Assembly (NCBI GenBank): GCA_026770025.1
Contig: JAMXDE010000007.1
Coordinates: 2,108,001 to 2,172,000 of the forward strand
Length of the DNA: 64,000 bases
Origin: Craspedostauros australis
Lineage: Eukaryota > Bacillariophyta > Bacillariophyceae > Mastogloiales > Achnanthaceae
Direction: 5' to 3'
Shown here: in pieces, positions 30,437-41,531 of the stretch
How positions within the stretch are numbered: the stretch's first letter is position 1
How the letters are laid out: the number at the start of each line of letters is the position of its first letter
Position numbers and translations under genes: made by a program
The notes under the pieces: generated by a model
Databases searched by the model: none
Seen by the model: the letters and a program-made list of their open reading frames with translations, nothing else
Told to the model about the DNA's origin: nothing

Positions 30437-31025
30437 GCCTTGGGTCTCCACAACAGTGTTGACATTGACGCTGACACTGACCCCTTCGTCTCTCTTCTCA
30501 GCAGAAACAGAAGTAGCATCAACACTGATGTTGTTGATGTCGTCACTTTTTGTTCTTTTGTGTTTCGATTCGTTCTCAGAACTGTTTCATTCGTTTCTTC
30601 CTTGTTCTTCGGGATTCAACTTTGACATGGCCGTCGCGTGAATCAAAGGACAGAACTTCAAGTTCAGCCTCATTACTTAACCAATGGACGTTAAATACGT
30701 TACAAGAGAAATTCAAAATGTAGGCAAGTGTTTTGTGTTTGAGATTGGTGTCGAATGAGTACCTGTCCTTGTTGTCACCTCGTGCACCAAAGATACGGTC
30801 GCTGTTGACGATGGCGAAGACTCTTCGCCTCCATCCATCCATGCGATACTCGCTCACTTCATAATTCCTTGGTTGTGTCATCGTGTGGCACCGCACAAAG
30901 TCTAGAGGGACGACGGCAACCAGGAAGTCGTGACCGCTGAGCATCCGCATGACGGTGGTCGGCCTCATCTTCAATGAGCGAACGAGGATGGCGCGGGAAG
31001 CCTGTTCGGTTGCCTTCCTCGGATT

Positions 31026-31454
31026 GCAGCCTACCCATACATGTACAGGACCATGCACGTCGTGATGCACAGGTACACGAGTACTTCCATCTGCCACAGT
31101 GGCAACAACCTCGACCGCTTTCTCGTCGGCAGACAGTACATTTTCTTGTCAGTCTTTGCGTTCAATCAGTGCGGTACGCCCATCGACTCTCTGATCATCG
31201 AGTATCGCAGTTCAGATCTGCTCACGTCTCAGCTCATCACCACGATCAGGACGGTCCAATGCACTGCGCTGCATGCTGGACGACGCCAACAGCCGCTTCA
31301 CGATGCACGGTCACGCAGCGGCTCTTGTTTGGAGTCGCATCGGTATGGCTTGCTGACATACGCATACGCATTCGCCGTCGCGCTCAATGCGCTCTTTGAT
31401 GGCAAGGACATCAAGTGGGATGGAGCAATATCATCAAGGCCGACGGTGGCATAG
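31026..31454 (+). pseudogene. Possible fragment of a diatom membrane protein (GNNLDRFLVGRQ motif)
   Basis: The plus-strand frame reads AAYPYMYRTMHVVMHRYTS, then ICHSGNNLDRFLVGRQ and a hydrophobic YIFLSVFAFNQCGTPID, and later TYAYAFAVALNALFDGK. The hydrophobic segments and the conserved-looking motif suggest part of a multi-pass membrane protein. It begins right after an acceptor-like TTGCAG, ends at a stop and has no full-length frame around it. I cannot name the family. It may be an exon of a gene I could not assemble, or a relic. Confidence 0.25.
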
Positions 31455-31947
31455 ACGACAACGCGGAAGCCGACAGCAGCATTCTACATTCATACATCAT
31501 ACGGAGCAATGCATCAGCAGTGGCAGAAACAGAATTGAAGCACGCGCGTCTCTTCTGCACAATGATCAATGACGTGGTGGACGCAGGGGACCGCGCCAAG
31601 CAAAACGGAAGACGGGCTGCAGGCATCTGCTGATCACGGCCAACTATTCTGGGAATGAACAAGGGTATTGGATCTGCCAGTGGAGTATGTAAGTTGATTG
31701 GCTCCCAATATGGATGCAACCTGCAACACCAACATCGCACCGTGTTGTCAGTAATCCTGCAGGTGGTTGGATCATGAACATACGACCGCCGTTCTTTGCG
31801 TCAACTCATGATATGCAGTGTTTGATGGACTATGTTCACGTCTATTGTGTTATCTGCATGTCAATGTATATTCTGCAATGTGTAAATCGTACTTGTATCA
31901 TGGGTTTGGACTCATCGGTCTCTCCCCCTTCTCTCTCGCTCTCTTTG

Positions 31948-31972
31948 TCTCTCTCTCTCTCTCTCTCTCTCT
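31948..31972 (+). repeat. (CT)n microsatellite
   Basis: About 12 uninterrupted CT units downstream of the ABC transporter gene. Confidence 0.95.
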
Positions 31973-32033
31973 GCTCCATTTCGCAGCGGCGATCCATCCG
32001 TCATCTATTATATAGTACGAGTGCGATGACTCT

Positions 32034-34199
32034 CTAATAGAACTTGGTGGACTTGTGCGTGAGAATGCCGAGGGCCGACAGACGGAACAGCACAAAGAGT
32101 GCAAGGAGGACCAGCCAGTACCAGTACGTGTCATCCTCCTCGGCATCCATGCTGCTGATCACTCTCTCGCACTTCTCGGCTGGATCGCACGATGCGAATT
32201 CTTCCAACACCATCAAGCGAAGCGCGTAAGTCAAGGAGCAAAGGTACTGCGCCCATCTCAACCACGATGGAATGAGATCAGTGGCCACGAAGAATCCTGC
32301 GAACAGCATCTGCGGGACGAAGAGCATGGGCAGCAGTTCCGTTGCCGTCTTCGGATCTTCCACCGCTGCTCCCAACGCAACGGCCAGCGCGGCGGACACC
32401 ATGGCCAAGGCGTAGTTGATGAGGAGGAACCATCCGAAGCTCATCTGGAAGTCGATCATGTAGAAGGTGATGATGGACAGGCAGAAGATCTGGCCCAAGG
32501 TCAGGACGGCCTCGACTGTGAGACGGGACAGGAAATAGGCGAAGATGTTGTAATGGTTGGTGGAGTATTCACGCAGGAAGACTGGGCGTTGGGATGGGAA
32601 CTGGAGCAGCGCATCGTCGGCTGTGCCGAACATGGCCATGAGCAGGACGACGATGAGGGCGCCCCAACGACTTTGCACGTTTGTTTGCTTGGAAGGATCC
32701 TCCGCACCGACATCCCAGAAGATGACGCCGATGAGGATGCCCAGAAAGATGGTGAGACCGTATCGTGTTCCCACAGCTCCGACGTCGCGCTTCAGGTTGA
32801 TGAACTCGCGACCGAACAGAAGGCGGAGCTGCGTGAGGATGCCGACCTGGCGCGCATCGAACTTGTCATCGTCCATTCCGGTGGAATGATTGGTGATACC
32901 AAGGGCGTCGCGGCCAGTCTCATTGAGTCCATCCAACGGCGGTGCCATGTCGCGCTCGTCGGTGGGGAAGAATCCATCCTTCTCCAGCTGCTTGATGTCC
33001 TTGGCCTGGGCCACCGCCATGATGTGGTCGGACACGTTGTAGTACTGCGGGACTGGGCTGTTGCGTTCCGCGAAGTGCTGTGGGATTGCATCAACGGCTC
33101 CCTGGTACATGACGCGCCCCTTGTTCATGAGGATGAGGTGGTCGAAAGAGTTGAATATCTCGCTGGATGGCTGGTGGATGGTAAAGAGGACACTGGCGCC
33201 AGCGTTGGCGACCTTCTTCAGCACCTGGCACAGCTGGACGGCAGAGAAGCTGTCCAATCCAGATGTCGGCTCGTCCAAGAAGACAAGAGCTGGCTTGGTG
33301 ACCAGCTCCACTCCCACGGATGTTCGCTTGCGCTGTCCGCCGCTGATGCCCTTGATGAGCGGTCCTCCGACGATGGTGTCGGCGCAATCCATCAAACCGA
33401 GCTCGGCGAGCATGCGGGTGGTCAGCATCTCGATTTCCTCGTCGGTGGTGGATCGTGGAAGACGCAGCTTGGCGGAGAAGCGGATGGCCTCGCGTGGAGT
33501 CGATGTGACTGGGAGGGAATCATCCTGCGCCACGAAGGCGATCTGCTGACGTACGTTGATATCGGTAGGGTCGACGGTGTAGTTGTTGAGACGGACGTCA
33601 GCATCGATGGTGATCGCGCCTCCAGTGGCGGCTCTTCCGGCCAGGATGTTGAGGAGGGACGTCTTGCCGGCTCCACTGTTGGTCGTTGGGGTGATAGATG
33701 TGAATGGATAGATGTGGGTGGATAGATGTGAATGGATAGAGTGGAATGGGTGGAGGTTGAGAAATGTGCTTCGGTATGTTGATGCAGATTACGCGGTCAG
33801 TACAGCGTGGAATTACACGATTGCAAACATCCCAACAGAGCAACGATATCAATGCAATCGATTCATCAGAAACCCGCTTTTCATACAATCGTACCTTGGT
33901 CCCATGATGGCTGTGGTTTGCTTGACTGGGACTTCTCCCCACACCTTCTCGAGAAGCATGCGATCGTCCTTGCCATCCTTGCCTGCCAAGGTCATGTCGA
34001 CATTGGTCCATGTGAGCGTCTTGCCGTCACGTTCCGCGAATGGATCACCGCGGATGGACATCGCAGACGCGGTGGTTTGGGCATCGTTGGAGTTGTCATG
34101 AGATAGCTTGTGGTTTGTGGCGTCGTCATTCATGCCAATTTCAACGTCCTGCATGGTTGCAGCGTCGGTGTCGATGTTGTTGTCGTTGATGGTTGTCAT
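32034..34199 (-). CDS. ABCG-type half ABC transporter (two exons)
   Basis: Exon 1 is 34199-33895 and exon 2 is 33675-32034; joined they give 648 aa, the usual size of a WHITE/BCRP half transporter. The nucleotide-binding domain comes first: Walker A GPSGAGKTS (residues 100-108, made by the splice), signature ISGGQRKRT (212-220), Walker B ALVFLDEP (231-238), H-loop His269. Then come five to six membrane segments in the C-terminal half (such as YGLTIFLGILIGVIFW and LLPMLFVPQMLFAGFFVA). The order NBD-TMD defines subfamily G. It should work as a homo- or heterodimer exporting lipids or hydrophobic compounds; the substrate is unknown. A long plus-strand open frame at 32055-33725 is its antisense shadow. 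The 5' leader (34200-34600) is rich in CAA and CAC repeats. Confidence 0.93.
33676..33894 (-). other. Intron of the ABCG gene
   Basis: 219 nt with GTACGA at the 5' end and CCAACAG at the 3' end, phase 2. Splicing joins CCA AG to T GGA GCC, creating the Pro-Ser-Gly of the Walker A loop, so the reading is strongly supported by the protein motif. The intron carries GGTTGTTGAG-like and TAGATGTGAATGGA repeats. Confidence 0.9.
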
Positions 34200-36059
34200 G
34201 TTGATTGAATGGTACGAGGATTGATTCTATCGTTGCTGTTCTTGGTTTGTATGCGGTGGTGGCTGCGTTCGTAAGTGTTGTTGCTGTTGTTGTTTATGAC
34301 GGTAGGAATGATGAAGGTGACGATGACGTTGTTGTTTTGGATGAGTTGGTTTTATGAGAGGCTGTTGGTTTGCTGTTCCTTGCGATTTGATTTTGTGAGG
34401 AGAGTTGGGAGATCTTCGATGTGTTCGCAATCTTTCTGTCTTTTCCCCTTTGTTTGATTTTTGTTGTTGTCCGTTTCTGGAATTCGCAGGATCAGCATCA
34501 TCGATGTTCTGCGACGAGATCACATGACACAAGAAGCTGTTCCTGATTGTTCCAACAACACCAGTGTGGAGAACCTGCTTTCGCCTCCACATCGATGAGG
34601 TGGAACGAAGGATCTTTCTGGAATCATGATGTGTTCACAGCACATGCTCGCAGACGTACGTATGAGTAGCTCGTACACTGGAGCGAACAGAGAATGCCAA
34701 TGGAGACCATGTTCCAGCAACCCGGAGGCACATATCGAGTCAAGAGAGAGCGAGAGGGAGAGCGAGAACATGGTGAAAGTGTTCCAACTTTACTCACCTG
34801 GAATAGAAATCCTGCACAGCGCCCCATGACAGAATAGTGCCTGCTTGTAGCGACGAGGGAGAGGCGAAGATCCCAGAGCCCTGCGGAGAGGAGCAGAGCG
34901 GGAGATCTGCTTGCGTGTAGAGTACGTACACGTATCCAAAGTATCTCGGTGAGCTTGGATGTCTGTTTTGGTTGGTCCCAATCTTCCTTTGCTCTTTTTC
35001 TGCAGCCACTTGCTGGCTTGGAATGAGATAGAGTAGTATCCCATTTATTGTATATGAGATGGAACATATTTGTGGGCAATCATCTGAGGATCATTGTGGT
35101 AAAGTAGAGTACCTGCTTGATTGCATCACGAATTCGTCTTGGTAACTTCGGAATAGTCGTTATTGACTGGTTGGATTGAACCGTCGTCTGTGTGCACGAT
35201 TGGAGTGCTCCACAATCGATACAAAACTGTAGAATGTTGTAAAATACTCCAACTTTCAATTTCGCTTTTCAGATCGGAATTGCCCAAGACGTTAGTTCGC
35301 GTGTTTTGCATCCAACACGCACTTGCGCTCACGATCACACGTTTTCGCGCGTTGATGCTGACCAACAACTTAACAACCCCAAGGAAAGCGTCCATTCGCT
35401 CAAGGTGAAGATCCGTGAAGTACAAACACACTTTACGAGTACAGGGAGAAAATCGGATTCCGGACAGCGTGTGAAGGACGAAGTTGAAGAGGGAAATAGA
35501 TGGATTGTTTGCTTCGAAGGCGAGCGGTTCAGTCTGTACGAAAGGCGCGAGTTCCATCGACAGGACAGAAATATCAGGACATTACAATTCATGTCAAATG
35601 TGACATGTACTTAGTCATTCCAGAATGTCATGGGTGGCATTGGTTCGGATTGCAGTGTCCATCGAATAAATGGCGTGTCATAAATGTCTCGCTCCAGACA
35701 TACCGACACATGAAACACAAAGGCAAGCATAGCCCTAACCCAAGACCACCATGGACACAGACACGAACATCAATGGGACTGGGTTGGCATGTCTCCACAA
35801 AGCGCGATGTGCTTTTGTCTACCAGCGTGCTTGGTTCCCTTGCTGGACTACCCACGCTCACGCAGGAGCTTGCTCGTGAAAGATGCGCTGCCAATGTTTG
35901 TTTGTCGTTGCCTCTCTTCGCCTCTCCACCTTCATCTTCACCTTCATCACAACCTTCACATAAATTCCAAACTCCAACAAATTCGAGTCCAAAACCAACT
36001 CAACAAGACCAAGCGAAAGCACTAGCAAAAGCATTAGCAACAACATCAAGACTATCACC
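34200..36059. other. Intergenic between ABCG and the RGLE-type gene
   Basis: The left part (34200-34600) looks like the ABCG 5' leader. The rest shows no supported gene. A minus-strand open frame with an ATG (35557-35126, 143 aa) has no motif and overlaps plus-strand open frames, so it is not called. Confidence 0.4.
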
Positions 36060-36656
36060 ATGACACCCACCAGATCCGTAAAGTTCGCCGACGAGGTCGA
36101 CAGCCAGCTCGACACGATCGTTGAGATCGAGACCCTGCGCGGACTGCACCACAAAGAACGACAGCAGCGATGGTACTCTAGAGACGAACTCAACGAGCAA
36201 CAGGCGGCAGACCAACAAGGCGAACACGACACCAGAGGCCTGGAGCGACAATCCGACGATGTCGACCTGCAGCGATCCACCGCCACCCTCGACGTGATCC
36301 GCGCCGTGCTGGAGGAGCAACACCGCCAGCGCACGCAAGCAGATAAGGACCTTCAGAAGCTGGCGGATATCTGCAGCGAACTGTCGGCCGCATGTCGCAA
36401 GACAGCGAGGAAGGTTGGCAAGCAGGACGCCGCCTGTATCCCGGAAGCCGCAGAGATGGACGCCGAGAGAAAACGACGACGCTGCCTCGCAAAGAAAGAG
36501 AAGGAGGCGAGATTGCAAGCAGAAGCCATCACGAAGACGATTGGCGGTGGCAGATCCCTCTCACCATCACGATCGAAGCAGGTTGGCCAGACAACCAGGC
36601 GGCCACCAGTTGGCGCGCAGGGCGTGCTGGGCCGCACCCACAGCCGAAGACAGTAG
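36060..36656 (+). CDS. Diatom 'RGLE' family protein, paralog 1
   Basis: A 198-aa frame from ATG 36060 to TAG. It has the layout of a family common in diatoms: an N-terminal V[KS]FA block (VKFADEV, residues 7-13), a W[YF]S[RK][DR]EL block (RWYSRDEL, 37-44), RGLE (59-62), a helical VIRAVLEEQHRQR stretch (79-91) and a Ser/Arg-rich helix ending in ARKVGKQDA. The C-terminus is basic with SR dipeptides. No enzyme motif, signal peptide or membrane helix. The function of the family is not known to me; the helices suggest protein-protein contacts. A second member lies at 46212-46970, on the far side of the candidate transposon. Confidence 0.7.
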   Translation: MTPTRSVKFADEVDSQLDTIVEIETLRGLHHKERQQRWYSRDELNEQQAADQQGEHDTRGLERQSDDVDLQRSTATLDVIRAVLEEQHRQRTQADKDLQKLADICSELSAACRKTARKVGKQDAACIPEAAEMDAERKRRRCLAKKEKEARLQAEAITKTIGGGRSLSPSRSKQVGQTTRRPPVGAQGVLGRTHSRRQ

Positions 36657-37592
36657 ATCACCTGATCCACGCGTTTTCCATTCAGCTTTATCCGCTAACT
36701 GCATAAAATCAACTTCACAATCAAATTTTCACAATGGTTCTACTACTGTAGTCTAGTCTAGTACTTCCGATCCTCAGAATTCTCCATCGTGTTTGGAGGG
36801 AAGAACGCAAAGCGGCTCCTCGCAGACACTCGCGCAGCCGAGAGACGTGCAGAACATGGTTAGTTGTAATCGCAACTTAATCTGTACGAGGGCGACGTTG
36901 ATCCCGTTGAGCTTTGGTGCACAGTGCGTGGCAGACCTTTTGTTGGAGCCATTTCGCTCAGCGATGCACGAGGGAGATGGAGAGAGAGAGCTGCAGCATT
37001 CTGTATCTCCGCGTTCTGTCTGGAGTGCCTTTGCCCGCCACTTGCAGTGCATGAGTCGAGAGAAACGACATGCTACTCGTAATTTGAAGTCGATCTTCTA
37101 CCCGACACAAAGGCGACCAGAAGCATGGAGCGCGCGGGTATCCGGAAGCCCAGAGAGAGAGAGAGAGCGGCGGAAGTTCAACACCAACGCATCCTGTGCC
37201 TGTCTCGTCTATAAAAGATCGTAGCCCATTCGTTTCTCTGCTTGTCTGTCTGCAACCGCTGGCTTGCTTTGCTGTTTCGCTACCCCGTCAATCTTCAACA
37301 GGATCTGGATAGGTAAGGAAAGATCTCAGACAGATCAAGAAGTGAGGTAGAAAAGGTGGGTCCTGATTTGGATAGATCGTATAGGATCATCGTAGACAAT
37401 AACTGCGATAAGATCCCCTTGACGATGTCGGTATCCACATAGTCTCCCCATGCATCCCGCATTGAAGTTGATCGACGTTCGTTCCCAAAGTGCGCATTGA
37501 AGTTGGTCGACCCCCACGCCAAAAGTGCGCATGTTTGCTCCTCTTCCCTTGGCATGTTTGCCTCGAAGTATCAACACCAATACTTTCGCCAT
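36657..37592. other. Intergenic downstream of RGLE paralog 1
   Basis: No supported gene. A TATA-like TATAAAAG at 37210-37217 is followed by CT-rich sequence, but no open frame of note starts downstream on the plus strand. Ends at an 11-G run that marks the candidate transposon edge. Confidence 0.4.
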
Positions 37593-38000
37593 GGGGGGGG
37601 GGGAAAGACGGTAATTTTTCATTTCCCATGATAAGGCAACAACAGTTTCTTCCATAATCTACAGTCCAAAAGTCAAAAACCAAACTGAAAATTTGCCATC
37701 TTTCAGCCTTCTTCCTGTCAGTTGTTTGCACAATCATCCTGATTTATGCAAAACCCAGATTCGTGGCTCCATTTTTGACTTTTACACCCTGTCGCCTGAT
37801 CGTGTGTGTTGTCCGGACATTCCTCATTGTCATGGCCAACTTGTGCTTCCTTCTACTCTCCCACTACCCACACAATGTCATTCTTCTTGTGGTACAAATC
37901 AATCATTCAGTACTTCCTCGTTTGTTCCGACTATCATGAGCACACTACATCCACAATAGATTCTTCAAAGGTGTGTATCTATTTCTCACGTTGTTGCTGC

Positions 38001-40598
38001 TTAGTTTGTTGTGTCATGCTCGTTTCCGTCACTGCCCCCATTGTCACCCTGCCTCTCTCCATCTCCGGTCATGTCCATTGCCTCGTCAACATTCAATGGT
38101 GCCTCGTCAACATTCAATGGTGCCTCATCAACATTCAATGGTGCTTCATCAACATTCAATGGTGCTTCTGCAGCATTCAATGGTGCTGTTGGGTCCTGCA
38201 CTATCTCAACATCTTCGACCAAGGAGTAGTTGGTTGTTGGCCCATCCCCTCCGCCTTCAGGTTGGTTTGGCGCCTCCTGACTGGTCATCTGAGCGCCTGC
38301 ACTGCCTGCGGATTGCCTCACATTCTCTCCTTCCGGATTCTGATTCGTATTTACAGCTGTGGACCCCGCTGTGATGGTGGTTGTTGCAGTTGCAAGGTTG
38401 GTTGCTTCTGCTGCTGCTGCTCCCACCGCTGCTGCCTCTGTCAGTTTGTTGGCTTGGTCCGCAAGGACCAGCATTCCTTCACATGGATCAACATCTCGTG
38501 TTGGTGGAGGAGACATCTGAGCTGTTGTTGTTGCCGATATTCCTTCCTCCCGTCCGTGCGGAAGGATCTGTCCTGTGCTGAGTTGCTGCGGATTCGTCGA
38601 GTGCATGTTGCCCGTCCCAGTCTGACCATTCTGCATCATTGCCGGGTGCTGGACTGATCCTGGGCCCTTTACGAAATACGGTCTGGTGAGGTCGTCCATT
38701 TTGTTGAAGACGCCATCAGGAAGGTTTCTGGCAGCCTCGTCAGAAGCTGTACCGCCAGTCACCACCATTCCCGGACGGCTCTGGTTGAGCTGTCCTTGCC
38801 GTCTCAGCTCTGCCCTTTCTCTGGCAGCCTGCTTTCGCAGTGCCACCCTCAGCTCAAGTTCGGCCACCCTCTCAACCTGGCATTCGAGTTGGGCTTCCAA
38901 CACCTGAGTCACCTGCGTCGTGACTGATTGATCGTCTCCATGAAGCATGTTGCGTGCTCCAAAGGTGCGGAGATTCTTTGTCGTTCTTGCCGATCGGAAG
39001 CGTGGTTGAATGCGGCTGCCCATTGGGCTCCTGGGTTGTAAGGGTTGTGGCCATGGGGTCACCTTCTGGGCATTGCTGGCAGATGGCGGGTTGCTGGAGT
39101 TGCTGTTGTTGTCCGTGTATTGGGGGATTCTGTGTGACTGTGAAGGTAGCATTTGTGACTTGGCCCCTTTGTCGATGGCATTGGTTCCGCCTGAGTTGAA
39201 ACCAAGTGCGTGCATTTTTGAAAACTTGCACGTCATTCCCACAGTCGTTGTCTTCTCCTTCACCCTCGTCAACAAGATGAGGACTTTACGTGGTTGCCCA
39301 TTGTTGTCTGGCATCACATGATTGAGCCAGACAACGCCCCCCAGCGTGCCGCAAGCGGATGGGCAGAACATGGTGTCGATAGCAAAGGGAATCGGCACGA
39401 GCATTTCGCACCAGTGCCCCTTTGCAAAACCGGCCTTCTGCATTTGCAGGTCGTGTGCTTGTGCCTTCTGTGCTGCGTCGACGAAGTGGGTCGCCTGAAG
39501 GTTGCAAATGGCCTTTGCAATACCCCCCTTTGCCCCAATGGCCACTGGAGGCCAATACTTCAGCACCACAAAGGGCCGAGGCACCCCACCCACTTTGCGA
39601 TATTGAATGGTCAGCTGTGTATCCTGCTGGATGGTGGCTGCAGGCATGTAGAAGTCGATGCTGATCATCCGGAATGCCTCTCCCTTCGGCCTCCACAATT
39701 GCGTAGTGTAGAAGACGTCCACATGTGTTGGGACGGAAGAGAACTGGGCGACGCGAGAGTTCTCGGCCATGTCAAAGAAATGACCATATCTTGCTGTCAG
39801 TGAGTTGTATGGTGGAGGGCCTGTCATGCCCACAACTTCAATGTCATCATCGAAGTCCATTTCTCGACCAAACACTGATGAAATTTCCTCGCCAAAGTCG
39901 CCCATGGCCCAGTCATCATTGAGGAAGGCAACATTTGGGACCGACCCATTGGTGCTTGATGCCATTTGCGAAGATGGGTTTTGATCCCCTTCTCCATGGC
40001 AGCTCTTGTCTGTGTTGGTGGCAGCGTTTTTGGAGAGTGCTGTCATTGTGGGTGTTGTTGTGGTTTCTGCGACGGCCTTTGCAGGAGGAGATTTCGAGGG
40101 CTTTGTGTTGTCGAAGCCCTCTGGCTCATCGATGGGGCGAAGATGCATGGCCAAGTTACCTGATGCGTCTGGATTGAAGCGTCCATTTGCTGCCAAAACC
40201 CTCACAAAAGCAAACAGATGAAGAGATCGAGTGGTTGCTTGTGAGTTGTGATGTGTTTGTGCAGCATGATCAAAGCAAAGTTTGAGGACAAGAAATGCAA
40301 CAGAGCAATCGCCACCACCCCAAACGAATGTGTCCACCGAGTGGTCGGGCCCACACGTTGCCTGCATTGGAGTTGACTTACCAAAGAAGATCTTGTTCTT
40401 CACGAGCGTTTTCTTCAGCATCACATACCCTTTGATGAAGTTCTTTGCTGGATACTTTGCGAGGGTCGGATACTTGTCTCGGATGTGGCGAGGCTCCCAC
40501 ATCCACAAGTTGGGATCAGCTGCAAGCTCACGGATGAGGAGCTTGGCGTCGACTCCCCTTTTCATGAAGCGAGGGGCTCGTTTCCTTGGTGGCGTCAT
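38001..40598 (-). CDS. Large low-complexity protein, possible accessory protein of the transposon
   Basis: An open frame from ATG 40598 (MTPPRKRAPRFMKRG...) to a stop at 38003-38001, 865 aa if unspliced. An alternative ATG lies at 40748. A likely intron at 40381-40190 (GTAAGT...TTGGCAG, 192 nt, stop-free, multiple of three) would give about 801 aa and join NKIFF to ANGRFNPDASGN. The N-terminal 70 residues are basic and aromatic (NLWMWEPRHIRDKYPTLAK) and could be a DNA-binding region. The middle (about 230-480 of the unspliced form) looks globular (HVDVFYTTQLWRPKGEAFRMI). A coiled coil follows (LEAQLECQVERVAELELRVAL), then Ala/Thr-rich sequence and five copies of a 7-residue APLNVDE repeat. 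No known domain is recognised. Divergent orientation to the transposase suggests the second gene of the same element. Confidence 0.55.
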   Translation of the reverse strand: MTPPRKRAPRFMKRGVDAKLLIRELAADPNLWMWEPRHIRDKYPTLAKYPAKNFIKGYVMLKKTLVKNKIFFGKSTPMQATCGPDHSVDTFVWGGGDCSVAFLVLKLCFDHAAQTHHNSQATTRSLHLFAFVRVLAANGRFNPDASGNLAMHLRPIDEPEGFDNTKPSKSPPAKAVAETTTTPTMTALSKNAATNTDKSCHGEGDQNPSSQMASSTNGSVPNVAFLNDDWAMGDFGEEISSVFGREMDFDDDIEVVGMTGPPPYNSLTARYGHFFDMAENSRVAQFSSVPTHVDVFYTTQLWRPKGEAFRMISIDFYMPAATIQQDTQLTIQYRKVGGVPRPFVVLKYWPPVAIGAKGGIAKAICNLQATHFVDAAQKAQAHDLQMQKAGFAKGHWCEMLVPIPFAIDTMFCPSACGTLGGVVWLNHVMPDNNGQPRKVLILLTRVKEKTTTVGMTCKFSKMHALGFNSGGTNAIDKGAKSQMLPSQSHRIPQYTDNNSNSSNPPSASNAQKVTPWPQPLQPRSPMGSRIQPRFRSARTTKNLRTFGARNMLHGDDQSVTTQVTQVLEAQLECQVERVAELELRVALRKQAARERAELRRQGQLNQSRPGMVVTGGTASDEAARNLPDGVFNKMDDLTRPYFVKGPGSVQHPAMMQNGQTGTGNMHSTNPQQLSTGQILPHGREEGISATTTAQMSPPPTRDVDPCEGMLVLADQANKLTEAAAVGAAAAEATNLATATTTITAGSTAVNTNQNPEGENVRQSAGSAGAQMTSQEAPNQPEGGGDGPTTNYSLVEDVEIVQDPTAPLNAAEAPLNVDEAPLNVDEAPLNVDEAPLNVDEAMDMTGDGERQGDNGGSDGNEHDTTN
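38080..38184. repeat. 21-bp coding minisatellite (five copies, APLNVDE repeats)
   Basis: Five units of 21 bp (GCCTCGTCAACATTCAATGGT type) keep the frame of the minus-strand gene and encode AP-LN-[VA]-[DE]-E repeats near its C-terminus. The first two are identical and the fifth is diverged. Confidence 0.95.
40190..40381 (-). other. Probable in-frame intron of the accessory gene
   Basis: 192 nt with consensus donor GTAAGT and acceptor TTGGCAG on the minus strand. It has no in-frame stop and a length divisible by three, so retention would also give a protein. The residues it would encode (for example GGGDCSVAFLVLKLCFD) differ in character from the flanks. Confidence 0.5.
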
Positions 40599-41173
40599 GA
40601 TCGGTGGTTGGTTGTGTTTCTGATTTGTGTGACAAAGGGCACCTCTGCTCAACTCAAGGCTCCATTGAAGTGCACCTGCAAGAGAGCAGCAGTGTTTGGC
40701 GCAATGGATGTGTGTACGTTGGCGTGATGCGGTTTGTGTCGTCCTCATTTGCAGAGTTGGCCATGGGGTGCTGCTGTGTGGTTGCCAAGGACATGGAAGA
40801 TGCTGTGCTTTGCAACGAGCAAACAACCATCGCAGCAATTTCTTGCCGACGACGCATTACATGCGCTGGTGACGCGTGTTGGTGTCTTGCACACACACGT
40901 ACAACGATTGTAGTTCGCGGCCATCTGAACATCAGAAAAGAAATGTCAAGAGATGCTTGCATTGGCTTGAAGTGTTTTTTGTGTTCCTGTCCGTGGCGAA
41001 AGACACCGGTGCCCAAGAATGGTGTACTGTTCCCCGTACAAACTGTAACAATGGCCGATGTCAAAGGGGCGTAACCAAGTTGCTGCAAGCGCGAAAAGTC
41101 ATTCGCGGGATGGCGACAACGCGAAGGAGGGCCAATGTTCGTCTTCGGAACCACAATGTGTAGGTACAGCATC
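40599..41173. other. Region between accessory gene start and tandem repeats
   Basis: 5' flank of the minus-strand accessory gene. The minus-strand frame stays open to 40838 but only an ATG at 40748 is available. No other supported gene. Confidence 0.4.
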
Positions 41174-41531
41174 GGTCCTTCATTCACAAGGCACTTTTTA
41201 CGCTTGCGTTGAAAGCGTACTTGGTCCTACGGTGACAACGCACTTTTTGCGCTTCTGTTAAAGGCATAATCGGTCCTACGATCACAACGCACTTTTGCGC
41301 TTCTGGTAAAGGCATACTTGGTCCTACGATCACAACGCACTTTTGCGCTTCTGTTAAAGGCATACTTGGTCCTATGATCATAACGCACTTTTGCGCTTCT
41401 GTTAAATGCATAATCGGTCCTACAATCATAACGCACTTTTGCGCTTCTGTTAAAGGCATACTTGGTCCTACGATCATAACGCACTTTTGCGCTTCTGTTA
41501 AAGGCATACTTGGTCCTACGATCATAACGCA
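41174..41531. repeat. 48-bp tandem repeat, about 7.5 copies
   Basis: Units begin GGTCCTAC at 41174 (diverged), 41223, 41272, 41320, 41368, 41416, 41464 and 41512 and include CAACGCACTTTTGCGCTTCTG. The first units are 49 bp because of an extra T. Because 48 is divisible by three, long open frames run through it on both strands, but they are only repeat translations. There are no unique spacers, so it is not a CRISPR-like array. Confidence 0.95.

Larger units (their letters stand above)
30437..32033. other. Intergenic with a possible gene remnant
   Basis: Between the LysM gene and the 3' end of the ABC transporter gene. Apart from the membrane-protein remnant listed separately (31026-31454) and a CT microsatellite, only short overlapping open frames are seen. 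The longest minus-strand one (30576-30968, 130 aa from its first ATG) has no motif. Confidence 0.4.

Noticed and set aside
30576-30968. 130-aa minus-strand open frame
   Set aside because: No motif; overlaps the region of the membrane-protein remnant; upstream start is GTG.
32055-33725. 556-codon plus-strand open frame
   Set aside because: Antisense to ABCG exon 2, whose motifs are unambiguous.
35126-35557. 143-aa minus-strand open frame with ATG
   Set aside because: No motif, overlapping open frames on the other strand and no context; kept only as a possibility.
37210-37217. TATAAAAG as a promoter
   Set aside because: Good TATA match, but no gene follows within a reasonable distance on the plus strand.
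41174-41531. CRISPR-like repeat array
   Set aside because: Units are contiguous 48-bp repeats without unique spacers, in a eukaryotic context.
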